Shown in pieces: positions 6,943 to 14,800 of a DNA stretch of 64,000 nucleotides. Numbering within the stretch: the first letter of the stretch is position 1; every line of letters starts with the position of its first letter. The DNA comes from Candidatus Peregrinibacteria bacterium (lineage in GTDB: Bacteria; Patescibacteriota; Gracilibacteria; UBA1369; LOWO2-01-FULL-3): assembly GCA_026395515.1 (NCBI GenBank), contig JAPLYN010000005.1, positions 47,521 to 111,520 of the forward strand. The letters are read 5' to 3'. Both the position numbers and the translations under genes were made by a program. The notes under the pieces are model-generated. The model saw only the letters and a list, made by a program, of their open reading frames with translations. It was not told the origin of the DNA and ran no database searches.

Positions 6943-7680
6943 ATGGAAATTTTTCTTTTAAGTATCTTTGGTTTTGGTTTGGGCCTTGTAAATTCTATTT
7001 CAGGTGGGGGAGGAGTCTTCGCTTTGCCAGTATTTTTAGCTGTTGGTTTATCACCCGCAAATGCTCTGGCACTTAACCTTATTTCAGATGTAGGTGTACT
7101 GCTCGGAGTAATTAACAATTATTATCGCAGCAAAGAAATTAATTGGAAATTTGCTTTTAAGATTTTTATTTTTTCTTTTGTCGGCTCGATAATCGGAGCT
7201 AAGCTAATTGTCTCCCTGCCTCCGGACTTAGTAAAAAATATTATTTTCATCGGAATCTTTATTGGCATGTTCTTTTTACTAAAGCCGGTGAAGCACAGAG
7301 ATGAACACGATAGGTTATCATGGTGGAAAATGGCACTAGGATATTTTGGTCTGTTTCTTGTAGGTGTGTGGGACGGTTCCATTGCTATTGCTGGTACTAC
7401 TTTCGCACTCCTTATCATCGCTCACATGTTCGGGAAAAGCTTTATACAGGGAAGAATTGCCTATGCTGCCGCCAGCACACCTGGCACATTCATAGCGGCT
7501 GCGATTCTTTATTCCGAATCTACTATTAGTTGGCAGTGGCCTTTAATTATTTTAGTTTCAAATTTCGTCGGCGCTTGGGTGGGGTCTCGCATGGCGATTA
7601 AACATGGGGATTCCTTGATCAAAAAGTGCATGGTAGGCATCTCGATTTTGATTGTAATAAAACTAATCTTCTTTCCTTAA
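6943..7680 (+). CDS. TauE/SafE-family membrane permease
   Basis: A 245-residue integral membrane protein with about eight hydrophobic segments. The first half carries the family's glycine-rich entry (VNSISGGGGVFALPVF) and the N-A-L-A-L-N helix end; the second half repeats the pattern with a GVWDGSIAIAGTTFALLII segment. This internal duplication is typical of the TauE/SafE family, implicated in export or uptake of sulfur-containing organic anions. Substrate here is unknown and no sulfur-metabolism gene is nearby. It is followed by tRNA-His on the other strand. Confidence 0.88.
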   Translation: MEIFLLSIFGFGLGLVNSISGGGGVFALPVFLAVGLSPANALALNLISDVGVLLGVINNYYRSKEINWKFAFKIFIFSFVGSIIGAKLIVSLPPDLVKNIIFIGIFIGMFFLLKPVKHRDEHDRLSWWKMALGYFGLFLVGVWDGSIAIAGTTFALLIIAHMFGKSFIQGRIAYAAASTPGTFIAAAILYSESTISWQWPLIILVSNFVGAWVGSRMAIKHGDSLIKKCMVGISILIVIKLIFFP

Positions 7681-7694
7681 AAAAGAAGATTTTC

Positions 7695-7772
7695 TGGGGT
7701 GAGCTATGGGATTCGAACCCACGACCCTCTGGACCACAACCAGATGCTCTAACCAACTGAGCTAAGCCCACC
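7695..7772 (-). tRNA. tRNA-His (anticodon GTG)
   Basis: Cloverleaf on the minus strand: acceptor GTGGGCT / AGCTCAC with the extra 5' G(-1) opposite discriminator C73, the hallmark of tRNA-His; anticodon stem TCTGG/CCAGA closing TTGTGGT (anticodon GTG); a canonical T-loop TTCGAAT. CCA is encoded (7695-7697). Confidence 0.95.
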
Positions 7773-7842
7773 ACGTTTGACGATCACTAAAATCGCTTCA
7801 GCATCTTAACAGGTATATAGGAAAATTCAACAGAAATAATGT

Positions 7843-7934
7843 AGCTTACACTTTGGGAGCGGGTGCGAGCGCAGTGAGCGCGGAGGATGAACGAGGATCT
7901 GGCTATGCCAGTCCGAGTGAAGACGGAGCTTACA
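7843..7934. repeat. GC-rich 76 bp block between AGCTTACA direct repeats
   Basis: AGCTTACA occurs at 7843-7850 and 7927-7934. The DNA between them is far richer in G+C than the surroundings and holds hairpins (CTGGC-TAT-GCCAG; GCGC...GCGC). It looks like a small inserted element with target duplication, or an extragenic hairpin repeat. No ORF. Confidence 0.4.
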
Positions 7935-7941
7935 AAAGAAA

Positions 7942-7975
7942 TAAAAAAGCCCTCCCCACTTGGAGGAGAGCCCTT
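7942..7975 (-). terminator. Terminator of the candidate non-coding RNA
   Basis: GCTCTCCTCC - AAGT - GGGGAGGGC followed by TTTTTT on the minus strand. Confidence 0.85.
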
Positions 7976-8112
7976 GTATAGACTTAGGAATACGAACGCC
8001 CTAGAAAAGCCTTTGTAACCTAATCCTTCAAGATTATTCGAAACGGCAAGCCGCTATCGATATACTCAGAGCCCTGTATTCTTAGCCCGTGGCCCGGCTT
8101 TTTTGATCAGCA
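7942..8112 (-). ncRNA. Candidate structured non-coding RNA (about 170 nt; about 270 nt if started at the upstream promoter)
   Basis: On the minus strand a promoter (TTGCAC at 8142-8147, 17 bp, TATATT at 8119-8124) precedes about 170 nt with no ORF, ending in a strong terminator hairpin plus TTTTTT (7942-7975). Internal pairings include AAAAGCC with GGCTTTT, GAATAC with GTATTC, and local hairpins GCGGC-TTG-CCG and AATC...GATT. A stronger promoter lies 100 bp upstream, so a longer form starting near 8213 is possible; it would begin with a long hairpin (TAGTTTCCT / AGGAAACTA, about 8169-8212). Length and long-range pairing recall 6S RNA, but I cannot confirm the family; SRP, RNase P and tmRNA signatures are absent. 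Confidence 0.6.
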
Positions 8113-8118
8113 TCACTT

Positions 8119-8147
8119 AATATACTTAATCCCGACTATTCGTGCAA
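8119..8147 (-). promoter_or_regulatory. Internal promoter of the candidate non-coding RNA
   Basis: TTGCAC, a 17 bp spacer and TATATT on the minus strand. Confidence 0.55.
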
Positions 8148-8219
8148 GTTATTTTGATTAACCACTTTAGTTTCCTGTTGCGAAGTTCCTGAATAGTTAC
8201 AGAAGGAAACTAGACTTTC

Positions 8220-8247
8220 ATTATAACACAACGAAGAGAAATGTCAA
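8220..8247 (-). promoter_or_regulatory. Consensus promoter upstream of the non-coding RNA region
   Basis: TTGACA (8242-8247), a 16 bp spacer and TATAAT (8220-8225), both hexamers perfect. It is one of the strongest-looking promoters in the window and no protein gene lies downstream before the terminator at 7942. Confidence 0.8.
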
Positions 8248-8277
8248 ACAGAAGGTGTGATATAAATATTAAGCTTC

Positions 8278-8787
8278 CTATCTCTGCATGAAATCACCCG
8301 CTTCTCTAGCTTGCTTCTCAATCATCTTTTTCACATCTTCTGGCATATCGTCATCTTCTGCTGGTTTTAGTGGTGGAGTGACGAAGGTTGGAGTTTCTAT
8401 TGGCATAGCCTTAGGACCATCTTCGTCCACGGTAGGAAGAATCGTAGTATTGAGTTCAATATCAGGAGGTAGCTCAATTTTTTCACGCTTAACCTCCGGA
8501 TGCATCAGTTTCCAGCCTTCCATAATTCCATCAAGTTTGCTCTTTTCTATTTTGCACGCTTGCAAGTCGTCAACCTTAGGCGCCTCATGCTTAACGCCCA
8601 CGCCTTCCAAAGCTCCCTGAATACCTGCGACCTCAAGCTGACATTTATCAAGTTCCTTGTCTCCACATGCCGACATGGCAAGAACTGAAGCAAGAACCGG
8701 CGCCAGTCTCAAAATTGATTTCACAAAATTAACTCTTGATCCAGAATCGCTCTCGTGATCAGTCTCGAAACTATTAGGTCTGTCCAT
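8278..8787 (-). CDS. Predicted lipoprotein at the edge of the giant-protein cluster
   Basis: The frame is open from 8865, but the ATG at 8787 is preferred because a promoter (TTGACG-17-TATTTT, 8813-8841) lies between the two. The 169-residue product has a polar N-tail, a hydrophobic stretch and a lipobox LAMSAC, so it should be a membrane-anchored lipoprotein. The mature part is acidic and Pro-rich with no known domain. A short segment (GWKLMHPEV) resembles one just after the C-terminal membrane helix of the 2093-residue protein in the same cluster (GWKITHPEV), which hints at a shared origin or contact. Confidence 0.75.
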   Translation of the reverse strand: MDRPNSFETDHESDSGSRVNFVKSILRLAPVLASVLAMSACGDKELDKCQLEVAGIQGALEGVGVKHEAPKVDDLQACKIEKSKLDGIMEGWKLMHPEVKREKIELPPDIELNTTILPTVDEDGPKAMPIETPTFVTPPLKPAEDDDMPEDVKKMIEKQAREAGDFMQR

Positions 8788-8812
8788 AAAATTGTTATAT
8801 TGAATAGTACGC

Positions 8813-8841
8813 AAAATACTACTTTCTGAATATAACGTCAA
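8813..8841 (-). promoter_or_regulatory. Promoter of the lipoprotein gene
   Basis: TTGACG (8836-8841), a 17 bp spacer and TATTTT (8813-8818) on the minus strand; start of transcription near 8806, ahead of the ATG at 8787. Confidence 0.6.
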
Positions 8842-8869
8842 TAAAGGACGGCAGGCCTTAGCCAAAAGA

Positions 8870-9109
8870 TTACTTTTTTAGCTTGTTCAATCCATCCACC
8901 ATCATCTTGTATTTGAGCTCAGCACGCTTTTGTTTTTCATTGAGCTTCTCCATTTTCTCGTGCTCAGTACTTAGAGTTTTGTATAAAGTAGAGAGCTCTT
9001 CCTCGTTCATTCCAGGAAGAATAATCTCTATCATACTTTTTTGATGAGTCGTGATAGTGGAAGTCGGAAGAAATCCCAAGATAGCTTTTTTTAATTCTTC
9101 TTTATTCAT
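8870..9109 (-). CDS. Small coiled-coil protein of the giant-protein cluster
   Basis: A 79-residue protein, second gene of a two-gene unit, starting 2 bp after the stop of the 330-residue gene and so probably translationally coupled. Residues 40-79 are Lys/Glu-rich with heptads and likely a coiled coil; residues 1-35 are a short helical domain with a possible amphipathic stretch (KAILGFLPTS). No membrane segment or known motif. Its position suggests a partner of the 330-residue protein. Confidence 0.7.
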   Translation of the reverse strand: MNKEELKKAILGFLPTSTITTHQKSMIEIILPGMNEEELSTLYKTLSTEHEKMEKLNEKQKRAELKYKMMVDGLNKLKK

Positions 9110-9111
9110 GA

Positions 9112-10104
9112 TTAAGCAGATTTCTTACCAGTAAGAATTTCAATTAAACGCTTAATATCGGAATCTTCAATATTGAAAACTAAATCAGTCAAAGTCTGTG
9201 TATCAATATGATCTGGTTTTTCCACCATTAACTTATTAGTAATTTTCATTACATTTTTTATTTTAGCTTCGTTCGTATTTGGGAAAATAGATTTTTTCAT
9301 CACAGCTGCAATTTCGGATTCATTTTTCATCGGCTGCTCTTTGATTCCTTTGAGAGTATCAACATCATCCGTAGTAAGATTAAAACTTTCTAAAAGCTTG
9401 AGTCCCTGTCCTTTTTCTATGCCTGACCCTGGAATAAAACTAAGTCCAGCCTGAATTCCTTCAACTGTAGAATTAATTTCTGTTTTGAAAATCTTCAACA
9501 CCGGCATGCTCAAAAGTTTTTCCAATTTGAACGCAGATTTATCGGAAATTTTATAAAGCCTGTCGAGAGCTTCTTTAAATTTAGTTGGGTCGTTGTATTT
9601 AGCTTTAAACTTTGCAATTGTCAGTAAACTTAATGAGCCCATTGCCTTCACTTCATCAAGTGTAGACATTTCCGGTGTCTTGTTGTTTACAGAATCAGTT
9701 AATTTACCCTTAGCTGACTTGAGGGCATCCTGCATTTCCACCGGAACCTCACCGCCTGCTGTTGCAACCATTGCCACTGCTTCGTTGAAAAATTCCTTAT
9801 CTGCTTCTGGTGTTTTTTCGTCTAATTTAGCTGCTGCTTTTGCATCATTTACTCTGGCATCAATACTTTTATTTGCCTCAGCCTTAGCTTCCGCAGAAAC
9901 CTCTTTTTTTTCATCTTCTATTCCGCGAATTTCATTCCAAAAAGTCTTAGCAAAAATGGCAATTTTTTCATACCAATGTTTATCTTTTGATTTTCCTACA
10001 TTCTCAAGAGCCTTAGAAAAAGCACCAGGTATATTCTCCAATTTAAATTTTCCTTCTTTTGGTTTTTCTTGCGGCGCTGTTTGTTTTTGTTCTTCTCTAG
10101 CCAT
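9112..10104 (-). CDS. Unknown cytosolic helical protein of the giant-protein cluster
   Basis: A 330-residue protein. Residues 1-20 are polar and Lys/Pro-rich; residues 22-65 carry an aromatic amphipathic stretch (HWYEKIAIFAKTFWNEIRG) that could sit on a membrane surface; residues 68-140 are Ala/Lys/Glu-rich and probably coiled coil; the rest is mixed helical. No signal peptide and no domain I recognise. It is the first gene of a two-gene operon driven by a strong promoter (10128-10156), divergent from the 519-residue gene. Confidence 0.75.
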   Translation of the reverse strand: MAREEQKQTAPQEKPKEGKFKLENIPGAFSKALENVGKSKDKHWYEKIAIFAKTFWNEIRGIEDEKKEVSAEAKAEANKSIDARVNDAKAAAKLDEKTPEADKEFFNEAVAMVATAGGEVPVEMQDALKSAKGKLTDSVNNKTPEMSTLDEVKAMGSLSLLTIAKFKAKYNDPTKFKEALDRLYKISDKSAFKLEKLLSMPVLKIFKTEINSTVEGIQAGLSFIPGSGIEKGQGLKLLESFNLTTDDVDTLKGIKEQPMKNESEIAAVMKKSIFPNTNEAKIKNVMKITNKLMVEKPDHIDTQTLTDLVFNIEDSDIKRLIEILTGKKSA

Positions 10105-10127
10105 ATTTTTTGTTTTTTATATCTATA

Positions 10128-10156
10128 ATTATACCATTTTTTAGTCTTTTTTGCAA
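10128..10156 (-). promoter_or_regulatory. Promoter of the 330/79-residue operon
   Basis: TTGCAA (10151-10156), a 17 bp spacer and TATAAT (10128-10133) on the minus strand. Opposite, a TTGACA at about 10190 may be the -35 for the divergent gene, although its -10 is poor. Confidence 0.7.
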
Positions 10157-10241
10157 AAGCTCTACAACATAAATCTTAAGGTAGTAGTCTTGACAAAACA
10201 CAGAAATAGGCAGAGGATGAAGAACTCATAATAAACACAAT

Positions 10242-11801
10242 ATGAATATTAGGAATTTAGGGCTTGCATTAGCGACAGTTGGTGCTTTAGGCAGCTCTCC
10301 AGATGGATCCAAATTAGATGGGCAAAGAGGCAATAATATTGATAATGATATTCCGGCAGTAACAGCCCCAGAAATCACAAAACCTAAAGGTGTTATTGGT
10401 GATAAAATTAAAGCTGCCACTTCTGAAGAATCTTCTTCACTTGAATCGAATGACTCTCCTCAAACTACAGCGGAACTTATTGCTAAAATTCAACTGGATT
10501 GTCCAGATCACGCTAGCATGTTGGCTCAAAATGAACCTGAGTTATATGACTTACTTCAGGCCGAACACCCCCAGATCTTACAGGCTAGTATTTTAACACC
10601 TATTCTTGAAACTGCTGGTGCTTTCTTGAAGCTACTTTATGGAGTACTTGGATCTGAAGGTACTATTGTCGTGGCAATCTTGATGTACATATTTGGAATT
10701 GGTCCAGTATTGAAGAAGGGTTGGCAATTTGGTAAATGGAGCCTCGACAAAGCGGGTAATAAAAAGAAACCTGAAGAGCTAGGAGAAGTAATTCCAAAAA
10801 AGGAATTGCCAGCGATGAATTCAGTACTTGGGGAATTAGTTGCTGATACATCAGTAGCATTGGCTGCACTTTCACCTATTAGCAGAGGTGATCTCGATAG
10901 TCACTACACCTACATAGTTTCTCAATTCGATAATCTAAGGTTTGAAGATAAATCTGAAGGTTTAGAGCTGTTCAAATTAGCAATTAAGGAACGCTATCTA
11001 GATTTAAGATTAACTGAATTGCAAGATATACTTAGTGGTCCAGGAGCAGCTGCATTAGCTCCTGCCGACGTTGCTTCAATGGAAGCAGAATTAGCCGATC
11101 TTACTACTAAAGAAGGGCATATTGCCCAAGAAATAGCCTCAAATGAACTCAGCATATCTTCCGTACGCAATGGCAAGGAAGAATCATTAACTAGAGGTCT
11201 TCAGGTTAGAGTAAGAGCTGCAATGAGAAATGTAGGTAGAACAACACCAGCAATAAATGAATCCAATAGGGGAGTTGAATCTCTAATTATGATCCCTCGT
11301 TTGCATAAGATGGAGAGCAATCTTAGAGAAATTCGTATCCTTGAAGGCAAACTAAAAATATGGAAGGCTCGTTACGAAGCAGATTTGCGTCTTGCTGGTC
11401 CCGGAGCTGCACCAATCGCAATAGCCACCTCAGCAGTAGAACAGCAACAATATCAGCAAGCTGCAGCTTTCATTTCAATTTATGAGAGTTTGCAGTTAGC
11501 CTTGAGAGATAAATTAGACGAGAGGCATTTACACGAAAGAGCTATTCAACGTATTGATCAGATTTTACCTACAAGCCCAGGACGTCGTACATTTATGAAG
11601 CTTGCGCTTACTGCAGGCGCAGCATACGGAGCAACATGGGCGGTGAGGGGACTTGGAGCCGCAAAGGATGCAGTATGGCCTAAAGAAAATCCTCCTGAGG
11701 GGAAAAAAGGTCCATCGGAATCAGAAATTCTTGAACGAAAAGATAGAGAAGATTCACTTAACAAGTCTCAAAAAGCAATTGAAGATCTTGATGATAAGTA
11801 A
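10242..11801 (+). CDS. Unknown membrane-anchored protein of the giant-protein cluster
   Basis: A 519-residue protein with a mildly hydrophobic N-terminus (LGLALATVGALG), a polar linker, a membrane segment at about 125-157 (LLYGVLGSEGTIVVAILMYI), a long helical region at 190-440, and a second hydrophobic segment at about 448-472 preceded by GRRTFMK. The tail is acidic and Pro/Ser-rich and ends ...EDLDDK. This tail (PP, SESE, D-S-L-x-x-S-x-K-A, DD) follows the same plan as the C-terminus of the 2093-residue protein encoded convergently 2 bp away, suggesting that the two are related or bind the same partner. It is the only member of the cluster on the plus strand. No enzyme motif is seen. Confidence 0.75.
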   Translation: MNIRNLGLALATVGALGSSPDGSKLDGQRGNNIDNDIPAVTAPEITKPKGVIGDKIKAATSEESSSLESNDSPQTTAELIAKIQLDCPDHASMLAQNEPELYDLLQAEHPQILQASILTPILETAGAFLKLLYGVLGSEGTIVVAILMYIFGIGPVLKKGWQFGKWSLDKAGNKKKPEELGEVIPKKELPAMNSVLGELVADTSVALAALSPISRGDLDSHYTYIVSQFDNLRFEDKSEGLELFKLAIKERYLDLRLTELQDILSGPGAAALAPADVASMEAELADLTTKEGHIAQEIASNELSISSVRNGKEESLTRGLQVRVRAAMRNVGRTTPAINESNRGVESLIMIPRLHKMESNLREIRILEGKLKIWKARYEADLRLAGPGAAPIAIATSAVEQQQYQQAAAFISIYESLQLALRDKLDERHLHERAIQRIDQILPTSPGRRTFMKLALTAGAAYGATWAVRGLGAAKDAVWPKENPPEGKKGPSESEILERKDREDSLNKSQKAIEDLDDK

Positions 11802-11803
11802 GA

Positions 11804-14800
11804 CTACAGCTTATCGTATTCAGATTTGAGATCTCTAGTTTTGGCTGGATTTACTTTAACATTCGTTTCCTTAGGAGTCTCCTCTTCTTCAGCCTTAGGA
11901 GCTGGTTCTCCATCCATAAGATCCTCATCTTTCACTTCTTCAACCTTAGGAGCTGGCTCATCATCCATAATACCTTCCAGCGCCTTCATTGATTCATCTA
12001 CAGAGGTTTTATCATCTTTTTCTTTCTGCTTTTCAGACTCAGAAGGAGGCTTAGGAGGTTTTGGTACCTCCGGATGAGTGATTTTCCATCCAAAATACAT
12101 ACTTGCGGCCAAAGTAGCAGCAATTGCACCTAGCACCAACTTTCTAGCCGTAGGACTTGAAGGTAATGCCTTAGCCAGAGATAATTTGAGTTTGTTTTTG
12201 ATGCCTTTCACGTCCCCGGTTTCTCTATCGTGAGTTTGTTTTAATCCTTCGAATAATTTGACTGTATTTTCTGCATCTTCAAAAGCTTTTACTGTAATCA
12301 GTGGCGAATTAGGTGCCAAAGGAGTTTCAGTAAGTTTTTTTGCTTTTTCATAAGAAGGCTTCAATGCCTGTAGTCTTTGATCCATCACTCTAACTCTTTC
12401 TATATCTGCCATTATATCAGGGTATCTATGCAACAAATTAACTATATTACCTATGGCAGATTTCACTGGTTTAATTTCTTTGCTGTCGAAACCTCTCGCT
12501 CTCATTTCTACATCAATATAACCCTGCGCCAAATTAGCCATATCCACTCTTCCTGCATCACTTACATAAGCGATCGATTCAGGAATAGCCGCAATTTTTG
12601 GTTTTAGTTCATTTCTCAAATTAGACAATGTCTCTAATTCATGCTCATATTTTGCTTTAAGTTTTGGATCTAGGGTGCTTATATCCAATATGTCAGTCAA
12701 TTCTTTAGTTCTTAAGTTTGCATATTCCCATTTTACTGAATCTGAAAGAATGTTTTGCCCTTCCTTTTCAGTCTTAAATCTAAGACGAGTGCTAAAAAGA
12801 TCTCTCAGTTTTTCATGAAGTTGAGCCAAGCTTTTCTGATTTTCTGTATTCTTTGTTTTTAAAGCTTCACGAGTTGAAACATCAATAGTTGTATCAGCAT
12901 AAATATCATCAACATTTGGGTAACCACCCTCAAGTATGTTTCCTTTTCCTATCAATCCAGGAAGTTTATCCTTATCAACCTCTACGCCAGGTTTATGTTC
13001 TATCTCTTTTGGTTTTTCACCACTTCCAGTTTTTCCAGGTTCAGAGTTTGGATCTTTTTTTAAACCTAATTTTTCAGTTAATCCATATTTATCAGAAAGT
13101 TCCCAAGCTTTTTTTGAACGCCAAACCATCAAAAGAGGCAAAAGCCAACTTATGCCCATGTTATGAGGAAATGGAATTGCGGCCCCAGCTATGGAATCTA
13201 CTACATCCCCAACCCAGCCAGGTATTGGAGTATGACCTAAAGCAGCGGCATACCAAACACCTAAGACAATGCCAGGAACATTATTGGTAGGTCTCTTCCA
13301 AACCTTAAACAATCCAGTCATCATACCCAGAGCAGCAAGCCATGGGAAACCAGCCTGCATCACTTTTCCAGGTGCAATCTGCGCCATTATAGTGTCGTGA
13401 TCGCTGGCTTTAACCAGACCCATATCCTTATAATCATTGAACATATTTTCCATTTCACTACGCACTACAGACATAAAACCCTCTTGATCAACTAAAACAT
13501 ATGGAGCCTTATTATTCACATCTGCATTCGCAAAAATTCTTACATATGGTTTTATTGCATCTGGGAGGTTGTCAAAAATATTTCTGATATTATCTACTAC
13601 ATCCTTAGGCGCATTTGATTTTTCAAGATCTTTAATGATAGCTGCTTCATCAGCATTCGCATCTTTAGTGAAAATATCTTTGGCCTTTTCCGGACTCCAT
13701 TCCTTTGTTTTTACGCCCTCAGTTACCACAAATTTAGAACCAGCTTTTGCTTCGGACATAGCTCCAAATTCTCCTGCTGAAATAGTACTTACTATTCCTG
13801 GACGTTCAGTCGGTTTATCTAAGAACTTTGGATTTCCATTTAATGCTGAAGCCAGAGCTAAGACTTGCAGAGGTCCCATCAGAGCTTCCTGCCATCTACT
13901 TACTCTCATTCTTTGCAAAGCAGTTGGATTATTTACTGTATCGATTTTTGGCTTAAAACTATCTGGTACATCCTTAATTTCCATAGCTTCCACTGTATCC
14001 ATGAAAAATCTAGTCTGCATCCTAGTCATTTTTGGAGCACAAGCTTCTAGAAATTCTGTGCGCTGAGCATCTGCCAATTTAGATGCTACAACTAAAACCT
14101 GATTAGTAGATAGGAGCAATCTCTTTGAAGATCTAATTAATTCCACACCGTTGCTAAAGCTTTGATCCTTAGACATTCCCAAAAGCACATCCCTGAGACC
14201 ATCTGATCCCAAGAAATTTCCTTGCTTATCAACGTAATGATTATAGAAATGCTGTCTCAACCAGCGTGGCATTAATCTTGCAATATTTGATGGTACAAGG
14301 AAATCACCAAGTTTACGTGGTCCACTTAATTCAGTTTCAATTTTTGCAATTGCAGCTTGAACTTCTGACAATCTTTCTTGAACTTTAGTTCTCACAGACG
14401 ATGTTTCGTCTAATAATTCCAAGTGTTTTAATAATTCTTTTTCACTAGTTCTAAGTGCTGGCAAAGTTTCTTCTGGAACCTCAGCTCCCAATTTTTTATG
14501 TACCCATTGCCCACCTACCTTTACCACAGTGAAAGCTCCTCTAAATGCAGCAGCCATAGTGTACATTTCCATCCATGTTTCTCCACTCATAAGATCCATT
14601 TTGCGCTTCATATCTTCTGGCACTATCATATTTCTAGCTGCACTACCCAACACCATAGATAACGCATCGAATTGCAAATCTTGGAGCAAGAATCCGCAAA
14701 CTTTTTTAATAGGTGAATCTGCTTTTCCAGGAAGTGATTGGATCAATTTTCCATACTGTTCACGCATCAAACTTAAGTCTTTAACTCCATCTTTTACTAA

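Noticed and set aside
7942..8213. RNase P RNA, SRP RNA or tmRNA
   Set aside because: None of their conserved blocks (P4 region, GGAAG tetraloop helix, tag frame) can be seen; 6S RNA remains only a possibility.
11577..11660. Twin-arginine export signal GRRTFMK in the 519-residue protein
   Set aside because: It is near residue 446, far from the N-terminus, before a C-terminal hydrophobic segment; it is more likely a positive-inside flank of a membrane helix.
12889..13290. Plus-strand open frames inside the giant genes
   Set aside because: They are shadows of the minus-strand frames: odd composition (many His, Gln and Leu), no promoters and no resemblance to proteins.
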